A stretch of 64,000 bases of DNA from Lepidonotus clava. Lineage: Eukaryota; Annelida; Polychaeta; Phyllodocida; Polynoidae. Positions 62,101 to 64,000 of the stretch are shown piece by piece (position 1 is the first letter of the stretch; each line of letters opens with the position of its first letter). The notes beneath the pieces are model-generated. The model saw nothing but the letters and a program-made list of their open reading frames with translations. It made no database searches and was not told where the DNA came from. The stretch spans positions 26,161,659 through 26,225,658 of the forward strand of contig OW387140.1 of assembly GCA_936440205.1 (NCBI GenBank), read 5' to 3'. Position numbers and translations under genes: made by a program.

Positions 62101-64000
62101 GTCAGTTTTTCCGTAGCCACTCCTACTCAAACAGATTATCTGATAGAAGTCGTACCTTGGTGAAGAACTTCATCTTGTCCTTGAGGTCGTCACACTCAGT
62201 CTTCGTCTCAAAGAACTTGATCCTCAACTCGCGGTGTTCGTCCTCCAGGGTCTGGTGGGCCTCTGGAGGAGCACAAAAATACATCATCAAAAGATAGGTG
62301 CAAATGGAAAATTATGCAGCATAACCACGGGGCGATCTTTATCAAGTCGGCCGACTAACTGGTGCAAAAGTAGTCGACCAATTTGAAATATCAGACAAAA
62401 TTTCTATTCTAACAGGCAGAATCGGCCGATGGTTGTCAAGGTGCAGAGTCACCCCGTTGGTATGTGAAACAACAGTACAATCGCCGGTGGAACTGGTAGA
62501 TAAATCGTCGGCCGACTGTCCCAGCAACAGTCGGTGACATTCGATTCGATCTAGTGAGTATGCACCTTTACTTGGAACATCGACAACTGGGATGAATTTG
62601 TAAATGGAGTGCTTTTAAAATGGCGTTTATCATATTTGATAAAGGGAAACCAGCTTGCTCCTGAAAATCTAGATATTTCCAACGATTTATTTCTAAATTC
62701 TAAATACAAACATGCAAGCGGCACTTAAGTAGCTTTTATATCTAAGTAGTTTCAACAATGATGAAACCAAGAATCCATAACTTTATTTTGGATATAAATA
62801 ACGTTCACATTTTAAGGGAAAACATGTAGGTTTATCCTCTAGATAAGACGCACGATCCACGAACACATGACATACAGTACATCGCTGAACAAGGACTGAA
62901 GAAATGGACTATCGGTATAAAGAGTGGAGGGTGATACATACCATAGTGAGTCACTAAGGGTTACAAACAGCCAGAAGTGATTTATCTTGGAATGGGTTGC
63001 ACTATCACTATTATCGGCAGTTACAAGATGCTCAACCCACGAATTGAATAAACTTCCAAGTGCAGTATACGCTATTCATATATGGAATATAGTGTACTGA
63101 TAGCTACACTCGGTGGATACAATCCCAGTAATAGTGAACGTTTTCACTGAAAACGCACTCTCGGTAGAATTAATTACGTGTGCGGTTAATTCTTTACGCA
63201 ATGTTTTGCATTAGGTCTAATGATTCAATTTATGGTCATTGCTAAACTACTAACAATCGCTTAAAAACGGGAACGGACTTCAATTTCTGACAAAACCGGA
63301 CAACTTCCATCGCTATACAATTCCATGTTATTTTTAGCTCTACTTATTCTCTTCAAATACTTTGTACTCACGTCTCTCGTCGGTAAGTTTGTCCAGGATG
63401 GAGCCCTTCTCGCCCACATCGGCCTTAAGCGTGGCCTCCAGCTGGGCCACCTGTACCTTGAGCGCGTTCTCCCGCTGGCGCCACTCCCTCTCCCGCTCCA
63501 TGTCGAATGCGCTGCTCACCAACTTCTCATTAGCATCTCGCAGAATCTCACACTCTCTCTCCAGATCAACGATGCGCTCTTGTAACTGAAATCAGTCATG
63601 AATCGTTTATTTCTGTTCTGACCACACTTGACTGACACTTTACTTTTGGGAATTTCGGTGAATAAGTTAATGGCAACAAACTGCACTTGATAAAATTTTC
63701 TTTGCCAGAAGGTCTTGGATGTGTTTAGTATGGATTAATGGGTTCAACTGGTGAACATCTAAGAGGAGGCTCAAATTCAATAAAGGATATTTTGACAAAA
63801 CAGATCATTTATGAAAATCATATCTGATAAAAATCCTTTGAATCCAGAAAACCGATGCAGCCCTACCTCTATGGTCTTCCGCTGGTGACCAGAGCGCGAC
63901 TCGAGCTCGTTCTTGGCCTGGAGCACCTTGTTCTGCTCCTCCTGTAGCTGGATGTTGAGTTTCTCCATCTCTCCCAGAACCTGGTCGTGGCTGTTCCGCA
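41784..64000 (-). CDS. RPGRIP1L: RPGRIP1L (RPGRIP1/RPGRIP1L) orthologue, 3' part, about 29 coding exons
   Basis: Ciliary transition-zone scaffold. Exons in gene order: 63867-64000 (enters from the right), 63372-63585, 62156-62262, 61785-61902, 61390-61508, 61031-61131, 60563-60634, 60282-60359, 59711-59896, 59236-59460, 58742-58901, 58078-58358, 57644-57739, 57133-57411, 56413-56442 (tentative), 55417-55609, 54735-54860, 53865-54008, 52207-52326, 51303-51446, 50024-50131, 47379-48152, 46647-46688, 45045-45085, 44594-44761, 43941-44133, 42850-42934, 42322-42455, 41784-41884 (stop at 41784). Phases agree throughout except one exon (61031-61131), noted in findings. Family matches by recall: [87 protein letters not shown]. 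About 1,520 codons are visible, several hundred more than the matching human part, because the linker is enlarged. The N-terminal exons lie beyond 64000. Confidence 0.92.
44594..57411 (-). CDS. RPGRIP1L: RPGRIP1L enlarged disordered linker exons
   Basis: Exons from 57133-57411 through 44594-44761 encode Pro/Ser/Glu/Asp-rich sequence with no fold, bridging the second C2 domain and the C-terminal domain. Human RPGRIP1L has an acidic linker here too, but shorter. Seven consecutive exons (54735-54860, 53865-54008, 52207-52326, 51303-51446, 50024-50131, 47379-48152, 46647-46688) are all phase 1-1 and multiples of three, so each could be skipped in frame. The acceptor of 53865-54008 is weak (pyrimidine-poor, AATAAAG). 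Confidence 0.8.
45921..46317 (+). CDS. Candidate orphan exon pair nested in an RPGRIP1L intron
   Basis: On the plus strand, 45921-46023 (acceptor TTTGATTTCCCACCAG, donor GTACCA) and 46130-46317 (acceptor GGTATCAG, stop TAG) share phase 1. Together they give about 97 residues beginning [19 protein letters not shown], through [14 protein letters not shown], and ending [17 protein letters not shown] is higher than the surroundings and third positions favour C/G, as in real exons here. I do not recognise the family and find no upstream exons on this strand. It could be the 3' end of a nested gene, a displaced gene fragment or chance. Confidence 0.4.
47379..48152 (-). CDS. RPGRIP1L: RPGRIP1L 774-base Lys/Glu-rich exon
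   Basis: A single exon, phase 1-1, acceptor CAG before 48152 and donor GTATCG after 47379. It encodes about 258 residues: Thr-rich start, a poly-Glu stretch, the motif PRFSLFGKK, a long [11 protein letters not shown] run, an acidic run, a [13 protein letters not shown] run, then a second SRFSLFGSK motif at the end. Such charged tracts form single helices or disordered spacers. The strong purine bias makes long shadow frames on the other strand. Confidence 0.85.
50121..50600 (-). repeat. 51 bp minisatellite built from a splice-acceptor-like unit
   Basis: About nine units of 51 bp immediately upstream (in gene sense) of exon 50024-50131 and overlapping its first bases. Each unit repeats the acceptor and exon start: CCTACAG then CCAACTCCCCCAG, against CTACAG then CCGACTCCCCCAG at the real border. 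As the unit is 17 codons, a 111-codon minus-strand frame stays open with period [17 protein letters not shown]. Confidence 0.85.
56413..56442 (-). CDS. RPGRIP1L: Candidate 30-base microexon of RPGRIP1L
   Basis: Encodes [10 protein letters not shown] between an AG acceptor and a GTAAAA donor. It is phase 0 at both ends, matching the phase 0 junction between 57133 and 55609. It is open and acidic like its neighbours. Skipping it also keeps the frame, so it is optional. Confidence 0.5.
57644..58901 (-). CDS. RPGRIP1L: RPGRIP1L second C2 domain exons
   Basis: Exons 58742-58901, 58078-58358 and 57644-57739. They start [13 protein letters not shown] and continue [53 protein letters not shown], ending [14 protein letters not shown]. 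This is the best-conserved block in the window and secures the family call. It corresponds to the C2 domain affected by ciliopathy variants in vertebrate RPGRIP1L. Confidence 0.92.
59236..60359 (-). CDS. RPGRIP1L: RPGRIP1L first C2 domain exons
   Basis: Three exons (60282-60359, 59711-59896, 59236-59460), all in phase 0, encode a C2-type fold: [15 protein letters not shown], then [35 protein letters not shown], and a last strand [19 protein letters not shown]. In place of a calcium site I see few clustered Asp residues, as in the family's non-calcium C2 domains. Confidence 0.88.
60563..64000 (-). CDS. RPGRIP1L: RPGRIP1L coiled-coil exons
   Basis: Seven exons encode heptad-rich helix: [20 protein letters not shown], then [37 protein letters not shown], and [20 protein letters not shown] across the last splice. 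The order and wording match the human coiled coil as I recall it ([40 protein letters not shown]). This part mediates dimer and partner contacts in the family. Confidence 0.88.

Noticed and set aside
1-64000. tRNA, rRNA and other structured RNA genes
   Set aside because: I looked for a T-loop GGTTCGAATCC-type string and for rRNA-like blocks and found none; the only tRNA-like match is the primer-binding site.

Overview
The window looks like nuclear DNA of an animal, most likely a marine invertebrate. It has spliced genes with GT-AG introns, long AT-rich spacers, a ciliary transition-zone gene and a Ty3/gypsy retrotransposon. I cannot name the species. Exon borders below were worked out by hand from splice signals, phase continuity and recalled family sequences, not from transcripts.

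Layout: (1) 363-18654, + strand: the last four exons of a DUF1295 / steroid 5-alpha-reductase-like membrane enzyme gene that starts left of the window. Its second visible intron holds a 13.6 kb Ty3/gypsy element (2665-16286, opposite strand). The element has indistinguishable 931 bp LTRs, 4 bp target duplications, gag, pol and a third non-env open frame; it looks whole and very young. (2) 18655-26651: AT-rich intergenic DNA with small repeats and hairpins and no supported gene. (3) 26652-30246, - strand: a complete three-coding-exon BTB-BACK-Kelch (KLHL family) gene, about 602 aa. Its first intron carries a solo LTR (28940-29932) related to the LTRs of the full element, also with a 4 bp target duplication. 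(4) 30247-41783: AT-rich intergenic DNA. (5) 41784-64000, - strand: the 3' part of an RPGRIP1L (RPGRIP1/RPGRIP1L) orthologue running off the right edge. About 29 coding exons cover coiled coils, two C2 domains, a much enlarged acidic/lysine-rich linker and the C-terminal RPGR-interacting C2-type domain. A candidate orphan exon pair lies on the opposite strand inside one of its introns (45921-46317).

The three host genes have unrelated jobs: lipid/steroid-type reduction in membranes, a Cul3 ubiquitin-ligase adaptor, and the ciliary transition zone. There is no operon-like logic. What ties the window together is repeat behaviour at splice junctions. A retrotransposon landed about 25 bp from a splice acceptor. 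One minisatellite resembles a copied splice donor, another resembles a copied splice acceptor, and one acceptor region is duplicated with the first copy's AG lost. The RPGRIP1L linker has seven consecutive phase 1-1 exons, each removable without changing the frame.
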